Assembly: GCA_005888325.1 (NCBI GenBank)
Contig: VAWU01000064.1
Span: 4,832 to 40,401, forward strand
Origin: Actinomycetota bacterium
Lineage (GTDB): Bacteria; Actinomycetota; Acidimicrobiia; Acidimicrobiales; AC-14
DNA length: 35,570 nucleotides
Direction: 5' to 3'
The translations under genes and the position numbers were made by a program. The notes under the pieces are model-generated. The model did no database searches and was not told the origin of the DNA. It worked only from the letters and a program-made list of their open reading frames with translations. Positions 16,452-24,175 of this stretch are shown one piece after another. Within the stretch, counting starts at the first letter, position 1. Every line of letters starts with the position of its first letter.

Positions 16452-17202
16452 CGGCCCCGCGCTCTCGTTGCACGAGGTCGCCGCGTCGTACGGGCGCGAC
16501 CCCGTCCTCGAAGGGGTCACGGGCCGGGTCGAGCCCGGCGAGGCCATCGCCTTGATCGGGCCCAACGGCGCGGGCAAGACCACGCTCATCAAGGCGATCC
16601 TGGGCCTGGTGCCCGTGGTGCACGGCGAGATCGAGGTGCTCGGCACCTCGCCCGATCGGGCGCGGGGCCGGGTCGCCTACGTGCCTCAGGCCGACGTGCT
16701 CGACACCGAGTTCCCCGTCACGGCGCTCCAGGTCGTGCTGATGGGGCGCTATCGGCGCGTCGGGTGGTTGCGCCGACCCGGTGCCGCCGACCGCGACGCG
16801 GCGCGGCGTGCGCTCGACGAGGTCGGGATGCTCGCCCGGGCCCATGACCGCTTCGGCCTGCTCTCGGGGGGACAGCGCCAGCGGGTGCTCCTGGCGCGAG
16901 CGATCGCGCAGGAGGCCGAGCTGCTGCTTCTCGACGAGCCGTTCAACGGCGTCGACGGCACGACGACCGAGCTGCTGCTGCGGGTGCTCGCAGGTCTGCG
17001 TGTCGAGGGGGTGGCCGTGGTGATGTCGACCCACGACCTCTCGGTCGCGCACCTGGCGTGTGGGCGCGCGTGCCTGCTGAACCGCCGGCAGGTCTCGTTC
17101 GGCCCCATCGAGGAGGCGCTGACCGCCGAGTCCCTGCGCGAGACCTACGGCGGCAGCGTCGTCACCCTCGCGGGCGCCACCACCATCCTCACCCTCCGCT
17201 GA
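16435..17202 (+). CDS. znuC: Metal ABC transporter ATP-binding protein (ZnuC family)
   Basis: This 255-residue ATPase has Walker A GPNGAGKT (42-49), Q-loop YVPQADVLDTEFP (82-94), signature LSGGQRQR (143-150), Walker B LLLLDEPFNGVD and H-loop STHDLSVAH. The start is TTG 16435, inside the end of the binding-protein gene, and the frame is open upstream only briefly, so translational coupling is likely. It powers import by the two membrane subunits encoded next. All nucleotide-binding motifs are intact. Confidence 0.95.
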   Translation: MRTFADGPALSLHEVAASYGRDPVLEGVTGRVEPGEAIALIGPNGAGKTTLIKAILGLVPVVHGEIEVLGTSPDRARGRVAYVPQADVLDTEFPVTALQVVLMGRYRRVGWLRRPGAADRDAARRALDEVGMLARAHDRFGLLSGGQRQRVLLARAIAQEAELLLLDEPFNGVDGTTTELLLRVLAGLRVEGVAVVMSTHDLSVAHLACGRACLLNRRQVSFGPIEEALTAESLRETYGGSVVTLAGATTILTLR

Positions 17203-17211
17203 CGGGCGCCC

Positions 17212-18111
17212 ATGTTGCGGCGCGTGCTGCTCGACCCGTTCGAGGCGCCGTTCATGGCCCGTGCGCTGGTCGAGGTGCTCCTGCTCGGCCTGGTCGGTGG
17301 CGTCGTCGGCGTGCACGTGCTGCTCCGCCGTCTGGCCTTCCTCAGCGAGGCCCTGCAGCACACCGTCTTCCCCGGCATCGCGATCGCGTTCGTGACCGGC
17401 CAGTCGCTGCTCGTCGGCGCGCTCGTCGCCGCGGTTGCGACGATCGTGCTCCTCGGGCTGCTCGCTCGTCGACCGCGCGTCGATCCCGATGCCGCGCTGG
17501 CCGTCCTGATCGCCGGAGCGTTCGCACTGGGTGTCGTGTTGGTCTCGCACCGCCGCGGCTTCCAGCGCGACCTCACCTCGCTGCTCTTCGGGCGCATCCT
17601 CGCAGTTGACACGCGCCAGCTGATCGAGACCGCGATCGTCACGGTGGTGTGCGTCACGGTGGTCGCCGCCCTGCACAAGGAGCTGGTGCTGCTCGCGTTC
17701 GACCCCGGCGGGGCGGCGTCGCTCGGCTACCGCACCGGCTGGCTCGACCTGGCGCTCAACCTGGTGGTCGCACTGGTGGTCGTCGCCGCGGTACGGGCGC
17801 TCGGCACCGTGCTGGTCGTCGCCTTCCTCGTCACGCCGGCGGCCGCGGCCCGCCTGGTGTGTCGCGGCGTCACGTCGATGATGGCGGTGGCGGTCGTCCT
17901 CGCGCTCGTCTGTGGTTGGGTGGGGCTGTCCCTCAGCTACGAGGCCTCCGTGCACCACGGCGTGCGGCTCGCGTCCGGTGCCACCGTCGTGCTGACGCTC
18001 ACCGCGGGCTTCGTCCTTCTCGGCGCCGCCGCTGCGGCCCGCTCCGCCCTCGCCCGGCCGCGTGTGGCAGGCCGGCGCAGCGTCCGAGGGACGAGGACGG
18101 TGAACCGGTGA
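17212..18111 (+). CDS. znuB: Metal ABC transporter permease, first copy (ZnuB family)
   Basis: This 299-residue ABC-3 family permease has about eight hydrophobic segments. Family marks are HVLLRRLAFLSEALQHTVFPG (about 36-56, His in the translocation path), the coupling-loop region LHKELVLLAFDPGGAASLGY and TVLVVAFLVTPAAAARL. It starts at ATG 17212, 9 nt after the ATPase stop, and its TGA overlaps the GTG of the next permease. It is clearly paralogous to that gene, so the transporter probably has a heterodimeric membrane part. The basic C-terminal tail is longer than in its paralog. Confidence 0.93.
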   Translation: MLRRVLLDPFEAPFMARALVEVLLLGLVGGVVGVHVLLRRLAFLSEALQHTVFPGIAIAFVTGQSLLVGALVAAVATIVLLGLLARRPRVDPDAALAVLIAGAFALGVVLVSHRRGFQRDLTSLLFGRILAVDTRQLIETAIVTVVCVTVVAALHKELVLLAFDPGGAASLGYRTGWLDLALNLVVALVVVAAVRALGTVLVVAFLVTPAAAARLVCRGVTSMMAVAVVLALVCGWVGLSLSYEASVHHGVRLASGATVVLTLTAGFVLLGAAAAARSALARPRVAGRRSVRGTRTVNR

Positions 18112-18914
18112 GCGCGCTGGTCGACAGCCTCGGTTCGCCGTTCTTCCAGCGGGCACTGCTCGAGTCGGTGCTCGTGGGCGCGGTCACGGGCGTCGTCGGC
18201 GTGCACGTGCTGCTCCGACGACTGCCGTTCTTCGTCGTTGCCATGTCGCACGCCACCTTTCCGGGCGTGGTGCTCGCGTCGGTCGCGGGCGTGAGCCTCT
18301 TCGTCGGAGGCTGGGCGTTCGGCCTGCTCGTCGCGCTTCTCGTCGCGGCACTGGGGGCCAACCGGGCGCTCGACGAGACGAGCGCGGTCGGCGTGGTGCT
18401 GGCGGGGTCCTTCGCGCTGGGCGTGCTCGTCATCTCGGCCCGTCCCGACGCGTCCCGCGACCTGTCCGCGTTCCTCGTCGGCTCGGTGTTGACGGTCACC
18501 CGTGCCGACATCGTCACGACCGCGGTGACGGGCGGCGTCCTGCTCGTCGTCCTCGGCGCGCTCCACAAGGAGCTGGTGCTCGGCGCGTTCGATCCCGGAG
18601 GCGCCGCCGCGGCGGGCTATCGCACGGGGATGCTCGATGCCCTCGTGCTCGTCGTCGTGACGTTCGCGCTGGTCACCGCGGTGCCCGCGGTCGGGACCCT
18701 GCTCGCGGTGGCGCTGCTCACCGTGCCCGCGCTCACCGCCCGCCTGTGGGCGGAGCGGGTCGGCCCGACGATGGCGCTGGCCGCGGCCACCGGCGCCGCG
18801 AGCGGCGTCGTCGGGCTGTGCCTCTCGTCGGTGCTCGACATCGCCGCCGGTGGCGCGATCGCGCTTACCTGCACCGCCGCGCTCGGCGCGTCATTGCTCC
18901 TGCGCCGGCGCTGA
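18108..18914 (+). CDS. Metal ABC transporter permease, second copy (ZnuB family)
   Basis: This 268-residue protein starts at GTG 18108, overlapping the upstream stop as GTGA. It repeats the landmarks of the first permease: HVLLRRLPFFVVAMSHATFPG, LHKELVLGAFDPGGAAAAGY and TLLAVALLTVPALTARL. It is therefore a tandem duplicate kept in the same operon, with all membrane segments intact. With the first permease, ATPase and binding protein it completes a class 3 metal importer. It converges on the Fur/Zur gene with only 8 nt between the stops. Confidence 0.93.
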   Translation: MSALVDSLGSPFFQRALLESVLVGAVTGVVGVHVLLRRLPFFVVAMSHATFPGVVLASVAGVSLFVGGWAFGLLVALLVAALGANRALDETSAVGVVLAGSFALGVLVISARPDASRDLSAFLVGSVLTVTRADIVTTAVTGGVLLVVLGALHKELVLGAFDPGGAAAAGYRTGMLDALVLVVVTFALVTAVPAVGTLLAVALLTVPALTARLWAERVGPTMALAAATGAASGVVGLCLSSVLDIAAGGAIALTCTAALGASLLLRRR

Positions 18915-18922
18915 CAAGAAGG

Positions 18923-19363
18923 CTAACGGCAGGTGGCGCAGCGGCCGACGAGGTCGATGCGGTGGTCGTTGACCTCGAAGCCGGTCTCCTCGGCCGCCAC
19001 CCGGCCGGCCTCCGAGAGCGCCCGCTCGAGCCGCGGTGATGCCGGCACGTCGGCCACGAGGCCGCACGAGGTGCACACCAGATGGTGGTGATGGTGGCCG
19101 CTCAGATCCTCGGCCAGCTCGAAACGGCCGAGGTCGTCGTTGCCGGCCAGTCGCCGCACCACCCCCGCCTCGGCGAGGGCGGTGAGGCTGCGGTACGCGG
19201 AGCTCTGCGGCAGCCGGTGGCCACCCGGAAGCGAGCGGTTGGCCGCCTCCAGGATCTCGGGGATCGTGAGGGGGCGGTCGGTGTCGCCGAGCACCTCCAC
19301 CAACGCACGACGCCCGCGCGTGTAGCGCTGGTCGAGCGCGGCGAGCCGAACCTCGACCTGCAC
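18923..19363 (-). CDS. zur: Fur-family transcriptional regulator, probably Zur
   Basis: This 146-residue protein starts at GTG 19363. The DNA-binding winged helix covers about 12-83 (ALDQRYTRGRRALVEVL, then LPQSSAYRSLTALAEAGVV). The dimerisation/metal part has HHHHH (90-94), CTSC (97, 100), His134 and C-terminal CATC (142, 145). Two CxxC pairs forming the structural zinc site are usual for Fur/Zur proteins. Zinc import genes face it and carry Zur-like boxes, so it most likely represses them when zinc is ample. It lies 50 nt downstream of the His-rich protein gene and probably belongs to the arsR-led operon. Confidence 0.9.
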   Translation of the reverse strand: MQVEVRLAALDQRYTRGRRALVEVLGDTDRPLTIPEILEAANRSLPGGHRLPQSSAYRSLTALAEAGVVRRLAGNDDLGRFELAEDLSGHHHHHLVCTSCGLVADVPASPRLERALSEAGRVAAEETGFEVNDHRIDLVGRCATCR

Positions 19364-19413
19364 GTGCAGGCGGTCAGGCTCGCTGTCGCGCGAGGCGTCG
19401 GCAGCCGATGGGC

Positions 19414-19716
19414 TCAGTGCTCGTCCCAGTGGTCGTCATGCGCGGCGTGACGGTGCCCGTCGTGCACGTAGTCGACGTGGTCGTCGTGGGCGACGGTCTC
19501 GTGGCCGCAGCCCTCGGCGTGCTCGTGGTCGTGCGCCGCATGCGCGACGTGCGCGTCCGGTGAGCACTCGTCCCAGTGACCGTCGTGCTCACGATGGGCG
19601 TGGCCGTCGTGGAGGTAGTCGGTGTGGTCGTCGTGACGGACGGCCACGTGCCCGCAGTCCGTGCCGTGGGCGTGGCTGTGGTGATGGCCGGCATGGGTGT
19701 CGTGTGCGGTGGTCAT
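19414..19716 (-). CDS. Histidine-rich metal-binding protein with internal duplication
   Basis: This is 100 residues from ATG 19716, whose ATGA overlaps the ArsR stop. It has 29 histidines, three cysteines and many Asp/Glu. Two 30-residue repeats (21-50 and 70-99) match at 21 of 30 positions, each with the framework CGH...HDDH.DY.HDGH.H..H..HWDE. The leader TTAHDTHAGHHHSHAHG is also His-rich. There is no signal peptide or membrane span, so it is cytoplasmic. It is probably a zinc (or nickel/cobalt) buffer or chaperone controlled by the ArsR sensor in front of it and beside zur. Short one-repeat relatives are, from memory, annotated in actinobacteria as metal-binding or mis-named zinc permease proteins. 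The two-repeat form is less usual. Confidence 0.85.
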   Translation of the reverse strand: MTTAHDTHAGHHHSHAHGTDCGHVAVRHDDHTDYLHDGHAHREHDGHWDECSPDAHVAHAAHDHEHAEGCGHETVAHDDHVDYVHDGHRHAAHDDHWDEH

Positions 19717-20018
19717 GAGCTGGTTCTCTCCTGTGCGTGGATGATGGCGTCGTTGACGATGTGGGCGACGTGCTCGTCGCTGAGCGAGTAGGCGATCTCC
19801 CGACCTCGGCGCTCCGTGCTCACCAACCCCGCCCCACGGAGCACGCGGAGGTGCTGGGAGACGAGGGACTGCGAGATGGCGAGCGAGTCGACCAGCTCGT
19901 GGACACAGCGGGGCCCGGCGGCCAGCGCACGTACGATGGCCAGGCGATGGGGGCTGGCGAGCGCGCGCAGTAGCTCGGTGGCTTCGTGCAGGCCGGTGTC
20001 GGAGATGACCGCGGGCAT
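19713..20018 (-). CDS. ArsR/SmtB-family metal-sensing repressor
   Basis: This 101-residue winged-helix protein has recognition helix SQSLVSQHLRVL (49-60) and wing STERRGREIAYSL. Alpha-5 carries Asp81, His83, His94 and Glu97, with exactly the 2-11-3 spacing of the CzrA/SmtB alpha-5 zinc site, the last His being replaced by Glu. There is no CxC arsenic motif. It likely represses its own operon (His-rich protein, zur) and lets go when zinc or a related ion binds. The ATG at 20018 has almost no leader: a TAATGT box ends 7 nt upstream, and a stop codon lies two codons upstream in frame. Confidence 0.93.
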   Translation of the reverse strand: MPAVISDTGLHEATELLRALASPHRLAIVRALAAGPRCVHELVDSLAISQSLVSQHLRVLRGAGLVSTERRGREIAYSLSDEHVAHIVNDAIIHAQERTSS

Positions 20019-20024
20019 TCCTCA

Positions 20025-20054
20025 TACATTAATACATGTGCATGTGTTCATGTA
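20025..20054. promoter_or_regulatory. ArsR operator overlapping its promoter
   Basis: TACATTAATACATGT (20025-20039) and GCATGTGTTCATGTA (20040-20054) are imperfect inverted halves matching at 12 of 15 positions. The A+T-rich stretch stands out in a GC-rich region. It begins 7 bp from the arsR start codon and covers the presumed -10 (20026-20031), so bound repressor would block RNA polymerase. It is similar in plan to SmtB/CzrA 12-2-12 operators. Confidence 0.65.
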
Positions 20055-20122
20055 CAGCCACCGATTCGGGCTTCCTGTCGCGCTCAGCCCCCGTGACGGT
20101 GGTCGAGCGCGACGAGAAGGGC

Positions 20123-20137
20123 CCGGGTGGGGCCCGG
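20123..20137 (-). terminator. Short GC hairpin after lgt
   Basis: CCGGG and CCCGG (20123-20127/20133-20137) form a 5-bp stem about 17 nt beyond the lgt stop, without a clear T run. It is a weak terminator candidate for the six-gene minus-strand operon. Nothing else is seen between 20055 and 20153. Confidence 0.25.
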
Positions 20138-20153
20138 AAGCCGGCGGTGCCGG

Positions 20154-21029
20154 TCAGCGGGGAGGGTCGGGCTCCGGTTCCGCCTCGAGTGGTTGCGGGT
20201 CCGCGGGCGCGGGAACGGACGCAGACTCGGGCTTGGGCCGTCCGCTCACGACGAGCACGCCGACGGCCGCCGCGAACACGAAGACGCTGACCCAGTCGTT
20301 GATCCGGAGCCCGCCGATGCGGTGGGCGGGGTCGATGCGCAGGAGCTCGATCCAGAAGCGCCCGAACGTGTAGGCAGCCACGTACACCGCGAACAGCCGT
20401 CCGGGGCGGAGGCGGATCCGCCGTTCGACGAGCAGTACGATCGCCACCACCGCGAGGTCCCACAGGCACTCGTAGAGGAACGTGGGATGGAAGGTGGCGA
20501 ACTGCTGGTAGCCCGACGGCCGGTGGCCGGGGTCGATGCGCAGCGCCCACGGCAGGGTGCTCGGGCGGCCGAAGAGCTCCTGGTTGAACCAGTTTCCCCA
20601 GCGTCCGATGGCCTGCGCGAGTGGGATCACCGGCGCGGCCATGTCGAACAGCGCGGCCTTGTCGAGCCCTCGTCGTTGGGCGACGACCATCGCGGCGATG
20701 GCGCCGCCCGCGACGGCGCCCCAGATGCCGAGGCCTCCCTGCCAGATCTTGACGACGTCGAACCAGCGCCCGCGGAACAGCTGCCAATCCGTGACCACGT
20801 GGTACGCGCGCGCTCCGACGAGCCCGGCGGGCACGGCCCACACCGCGAGGTCGGTGATGTCGGAGCCCTTGCCTCCCCGCGCCTGCCAGCGGGCGCGGCC
20901 CCATTGCACGGCCACGTAGACGCCCACGGCGATGAGGAGCCCGTACGCGCGCAGGTGGAGAGGGCCGAGATCGATGGAGTCCCGTCCGGGACTGGGGATG
21001 TACGAGAGCACGGTTGTGGGGGCGAGCAC
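20154..21029 (-). CDS. lgt: Prolipoprotein diacylglyceryl transferase
   Basis: This is 291 residues from GTG 21029, one base after the upstream stop. An ATG at 21071 would add 14 residues and overlap the previous gene. The start MLAPTTVLSYIPSP, seven hydrophobic segments and the Lgt signature GRWGNWFNQELFGRP (142-156) are present, with the catalytic-region His in RAYHVVTDW (74-82) and ELLRIDPAHRIG near the end. It moves diacylglyceryl from phosphatidylglycerol to the lipobox Cys of prelipoproteins in the membrane. The last about 35 residues are a Pro/Glu-rich tail. It ends a tightly coupled operon that itself encodes two lipoproteins. Confidence 0.95.
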   Translation of the reverse strand: MLAPTTVLSYIPSPGRDSIDLGPLHLRAYGLLIAVGVYVAVQWGRARWQARGGKGSDITDLAVWAVPAGLVGARAYHVVTDWQLFRGRWFDVVKIWQGGLGIWGAVAGGAIAAMVVAQRRGLDKAALFDMAAPVIPLAQAIGRWGNWFNQELFGRPSTLPWALRIDPGHRPSGYQQFATFHPTFLYECLWDLAVVAIVLLVERRIRLRPGRLFAVYVAAYTFGRFWIELLRIDPAHRIGGLRINDWVSVFVFAAAVGVLVVSGRPKPESASVPAPADPQPLEAEPEPDPPR

Positions 21030-21030
21030 G

Positions 21031-22119
21031 TCAACCGCGCACGGTAGTGGCGGCGCGCGGCTGATGGCCATGCGCGGCGAACGCCGGCCCGCGCATGCCT
21101 TCGTACGCCAGCTCGACGGCGATCCCGAACCCGAGGCCGAGGCTGAGCGCGACCGACCCCCGCGACAGGAGCGGTGAAAGCGCGCTCGGAACCTGCGAGC
21201 TCGCGAGCGCGCCTGCGTCGGTGACCCCGCTGTAGACGGCGATCATGAGCGCCGCGGAGCCGCCGAGGATGATCCCGACGTCCGTACGCCGCTGCGAGAG
21301 TGTGGCGACCGCACCGACGCCCAGACCCCATGCGAGGACGCTGACCGGGCCTCCGCGCAGCACGTTCCCCGCCTGCGTGACCAGCGAGCCCCCGGACACC
21401 GCGGCGTTGGCGAAGCTGTGCACGACGTCGACCGCAACGAGCACGGCAACGCAGTGACCGAGCACCCCGGGCCACCGGATGTAGCGCACCGCCAGGACCG
21501 TCGCGGCAAAGAGGGCGATCGCGAACAGCGCCCATGGCAACGGGTTGGGCGGCGGTACGTAGCTGATGCGGCCTGCGATCGCGAGCGCGGTGTCGCCCCG
21601 GCGCAGTTCCACCGTCCATCGCGGCACGACGAGATGGCCCTGGCCCCGGGCCCGGAGGACCTGATCGGGCGTCGGGCCCTCGAAGCGCGTGCGCCGGTCG
21701 CTCCACACGAGCATGGTGCCGTCCCCCGTCCGCCGCCAGTGGGGTGGGCCCGACGCCTTCGTCGGGTCCGGCGGCGGCCCGGTCGGTCGACCGGGGCGCT
21801 GGCGCTCCAGGTACGCGCTGTTGGAGTACGTGTTCTCGAACACACCTCGGGGACCGACGCGCAGCCACGGCTCGCCCGCATAGCCGACCACGACGATGTC
21901 GGTGGGACCGCGGTTCACGAGCTCGATGCGTCGGCCGAGATCGAGGAGACGAACGTCGAGCTGCCCGGCGGGGTCCGTGACGCCGACGATCTCGCTCTTG
22001 TAGTTGGTTGCCTGGACGCCGGTGACGGCATGTGCGTCCGCCGGTGGCGTGGTCGCGACGACTCCACCGGCGACGAGCGCGATTGCCGCGAGACTTCGCG
22101 CGAGACGCGCCCGGTTCAC
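21031..22119 (-). CDS. Signal-peptide membrane protein with five C-terminal spans, unknown function
   Basis: This is 362 residues from GTG 22119, whose GTGA overlaps the preceding stop. The longer frame upstream is the shadow of that gene. The signal peptide ends ADA (29) so the mature chain would begin His30 (HAVTGVQATNY). An extracytoplasmic beta-rich domain (about 30-190) includes EPWLRVGPRGVFENTYSNSA (83-102) and Pro-rich loops. Five spans follow near 196-213, 219-240, 258-275, 281-300 and 322-340. The layout resembles, from memory, uncharacterised actinobacterial membrane proteins with a PYLR.GPDGV motif. A mature N-terminal His and C-terminal helix bundle recall CopC-CopD, but no homology to either is visible. 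Confidence 0.82.
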   Translation of the reverse strand: MNRARLARSLAAIALVAGGVVATTPPADAHAVTGVQATNYKSEIVGVTDPAGQLDVRLLDLGRRIELVNRGPTDIVVVGYAGEPWLRVGPRGVFENTYSNSAYLERQRPGRPTGPPPDPTKASGPPHWRRTGDGTMLVWSDRRTRFEGPTPDQVLRARGQGHLVVPRWTVELRRGDTALAIAGRISYVPPPNPLPWALFAIALFAATVLAVRYIRWPGVLGHCVAVLVAVDVVHSFANAAVSGGSLVTQAGNVLRGGPVSVLAWGLGVGAVATLSQRRTDVGIILGGSAALMIAVYSGVTDAGALASSQVPSALSPLLSRGSVALSLGLGFGIAVELAYEGMRGPAFAAHGHQPRAATTVRG

Positions 22120-22931
22120 CGGCGGCGTTGCGAGCGCGACGCCCGGGCGCCTCGCTGTAACTGCTTTCGCGACGACCGGCGTGTGCGTAGCCGTTGCCGC
22201 ACGTACGGCGTCCACGCGAGCACGATGGCCAGGAGGCCAACCACGACGATGACCACGACGGTGCCGTACCCGCGGCCCGACGTCCCCACGGGGGAGGGCA
22301 GCGGTTGACGGGTGCCGGCGAGGTAATAGCCGGGGCTGGCGAACGCAGCGCTCTCGGCGCCGGAAGCGGATTCGTGTCGTGAGGCGAGCTGCTTCCACGC
22401 TCGACCGTCCTCGGAGAACAAGATGGTGTCCGCGGGCTCGGGGACGACGACGAGGACGTTGCCGGGTGCGGTCAGCGTCGCGACCGGGGCTCCCGACGGC
22501 TTGTAGCTCATCTCGACGCGGTAGGCGTTGCCGTCGGGCCGCATCGGAGGGGTGAGCCTGCCGAGCTTGGAGGCGTCGAGGGGCACGAACTTGACCGTGA
22601 CCCGGTTGTCACCCGCGTTCGCGGGCACGGCACCTGCTTGGAGGTTGATCACGAGCTGGCTGTCGGAGCTGAGGAGCCCGGACGCCTTCGATCCGTTGGC
22701 GAGGAGGTCGACGTCGGTGCTCGATGCGCCGGGCTTGACGTTTCCCGGCGCGAATTCCTTCGGAGGATTCACCCAGCGGTACGGCGAGCTGGGCCCGACG
22801 CCCTCGAAGAGCGGGCGCACGTCGTGGCCCGTGACGCGCAGCGTCGTGAGGCACACGAGCGCATAGGCCGCGGCCAGTCCCAACCCGATGAGGGCAGGCC
22901 GTCGTCGTCGGGCGGCCACGCTCGCGCTCAC
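22116..22931 (-). CDS. Bitopic envelope protein of unknown function
   Basis: This is 271 residues from GTG 22931 (overlaps the upstream stop as GTGA), and its own TGA overlaps the next GTG. It has one N-terminal span (13-30), an extracytoplasmic domain of about 190 residues with alternating beta-type segments (STDVDLLANGS, LVINLQAGAVP, NRVTVKFVPLD), and a C-terminal span (about 222-244) followed by a strongly basic cytoplasmic tail. A stretch near 175-190 (LFSEDGRAWKQL) looks like a beta-propeller/BNR-type strand pair. I do not recognise the family. Complete coupling to its neighbours suggests it works in a complex with them. Confidence 0.8.
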   Translation of the reverse strand: MSASVAARRRRPALIGLGLAAAYALVCLTTLRVTGHDVRPLFEGVGPSSPYRWVNPPKEFAPGNVKPGASSTDVDLLANGSKASGLLSSDSQLVINLQAGAVPANAGDNRVTVKFVPLDASKLGRLTPPMRPDGNAYRVEMSYKPSGAPVATLTAPGNVLVVVPEPADTILFSEDGRAWKQLASRHESASGAESAAFASPGYYLAGTRQPLPSPVGTSGRGYGTVVVIVVVGLLAIVLAWTPYVRQRLRTRRSSRKQLQRGARASRSQRRR

Positions 22932-24175
22932 CCGGCGTGCAGGGGCTCTATCGCGTGCGTGGCGAACAGTGCGGGCCACACGACCGCCCGCTCGCCCGGC
23001 GCCACCCACTCCCAGATGACGCCGGCCGCCCTGCGGTTCTCGCCCTCGTCCGGTGCACCGGGCGGCGCCAGGTCGAGGCCGCCTCCGTTGGCGAGCGCGC
23101 CACGCGGCAGCTTGGTGGAGAGCGCGGCGCGCGCGACGGCGGTCGGGGCGAACGAGGTCGCCGCAGGGAGCACGTGGGCGAGCAGGCCGTAGCCGTTGGA
23201 GAACCCGCCGAGTGCCTCTGCGCTCATGTTCTTGCCGTAGCGGCGTTGATAGCGCGCGCTCGCCCACGCCAGCGTCCGCCGGCCCTCGGGCTCCAACGCG
23301 TCGGGACGCACGTGGGCCTGATCGGGTTTGTCGGATGCGAACATGCCCACCGCCAGCCGGCCGAGCCGCTGGCCGAACTGGGGATGGCAGAAGCTCGAGC
23401 TGGTGCCGATGCTGGCGACGAGCGGCACCTTGGCCGTGGTGAGCGCGCGCACCAGCGCGACTCCGTCGTCGAGATAGGAGACCGCGAACAGCACATCGGT
23501 GCGCGTCTCCGCGAGCCGGCGGGCGATCGTCGCGAAGTCGGCGCGGCTCGCGTCGTAGGGGAGCGACGCGGACAGGACTTGGCCGCTGCCTCGAACCTCG
23601 TCGAGCGCGCCCTTCCCCACCGAGCGGCCGTAGGGGTCGTCGACGTAGACGACCGCGTAACGGAGGGAAGCGGCCGGCTTCAGCTCGGGCGCGAGCTCGT
23701 CGCGGACGAAGGCGATGGCGTTGCGACCGAGGTTGGCGCCCATCGGCGCGAGCCGAAAGAAGCTGCGGCCGCCGTTCGCGACGGGCGTCGCCCCCCCGAC
23801 GGCACCCGTCTCCCAGAGCATCATGCCCGTCTCACCGGCCACCTTCGCGGCCGCGACCGACGTCGCGCTGCCATGGCTGCCGACGACGACGCGTGCGCCG
23901 CGGTCGCGCAGCATGCGCATCGCCGAGGGAACCGCCTCGGGCCGCGGGACGTCAGCTGTCTCGAGCCGCGCCGGGCGTCCCTGCACGCCGCCGTGGGTGT
24001 TGGCCCATTCGACCGCGAGACGGACGCCCCGTTCCTCGTCGGTGCCACCGACCTGTTGGGGACCCGAGGTCGGGTAGATCGCGCCGAGCACGAGCGCGTC
24101 GCGCTTCGCGCCGCCACCTGCGCACGCGGTCGTGACGACGAGCACGGTCAACATGAGCGCGGCCAGTCGACGCAA
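22928..24175 (-). CDS. ABC-type branched-chain amino-acid-like substrate-binding lipoprotein, orphan
   Basis: This 415-residue protein starts at TTG 24175, directly after the upstream TGA; the ATG eight codons in is an alternative. The lipobox TTAC gives Cys18. It is a periplasmic-binding-protein type 1 (LivJ/Leu-Ile-Val-binding) fold: LVLGAIYPTSGP, GVRLAVEWANTHGGV, GSHGSATSVAAA, YVDDPYGRSVG and VLFAVSYLDDGVAL. No permease or ATPase of the Liv type is in the window, so it may serve as a sensor or solute receptor for the coupled membrane proteins rather than a transporter subunit. Lgt encoded three genes later would lipidate it. Confidence 0.88.
   Translation of the reverse strand: MRRLAALMLTVLVVTTACAGGGAKRDALVLGAIYPTSGPQQVGGTDEERGVRLAVEWANTHGGVQGRPARLETADVPRPEAVPSAMRMLRDRGARVVVGSHGSATSVAAAKVAGETGMMLWETGAVGGATPVANGGRSFFRLAPMGANLGRNAIAFVRDELAPELKPAASLRYAVVYVDDPYGRSVGKGALDEVRGSGQVLSASLPYDASRADFATIARRLAETRTDVLFAVSYLDDGVALVRALTTAKVPLVASIGTSSSFCHPQFGQRLGRLAVGMFASDKPDQAHVRPDALEPEGRRTLAWASARYQRRYGKNMSAEALGGFSNGYGLLAHVLPAATSFAPTAVARAALSTKLPRGALANGGGLDLAPPGAPDEGENRRAAGVIWEWVAPGERAVVWPALFATHAIEPLHAG

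Noticed and set aside
16429-18156. A 575-codon minus-strand open frame across the zinc transporter genes
   Set aside because: Antisense shadow with low-complexity Glu/Gln/His/Arg sequence; the plus strand carries complete ABC transporter motifs.
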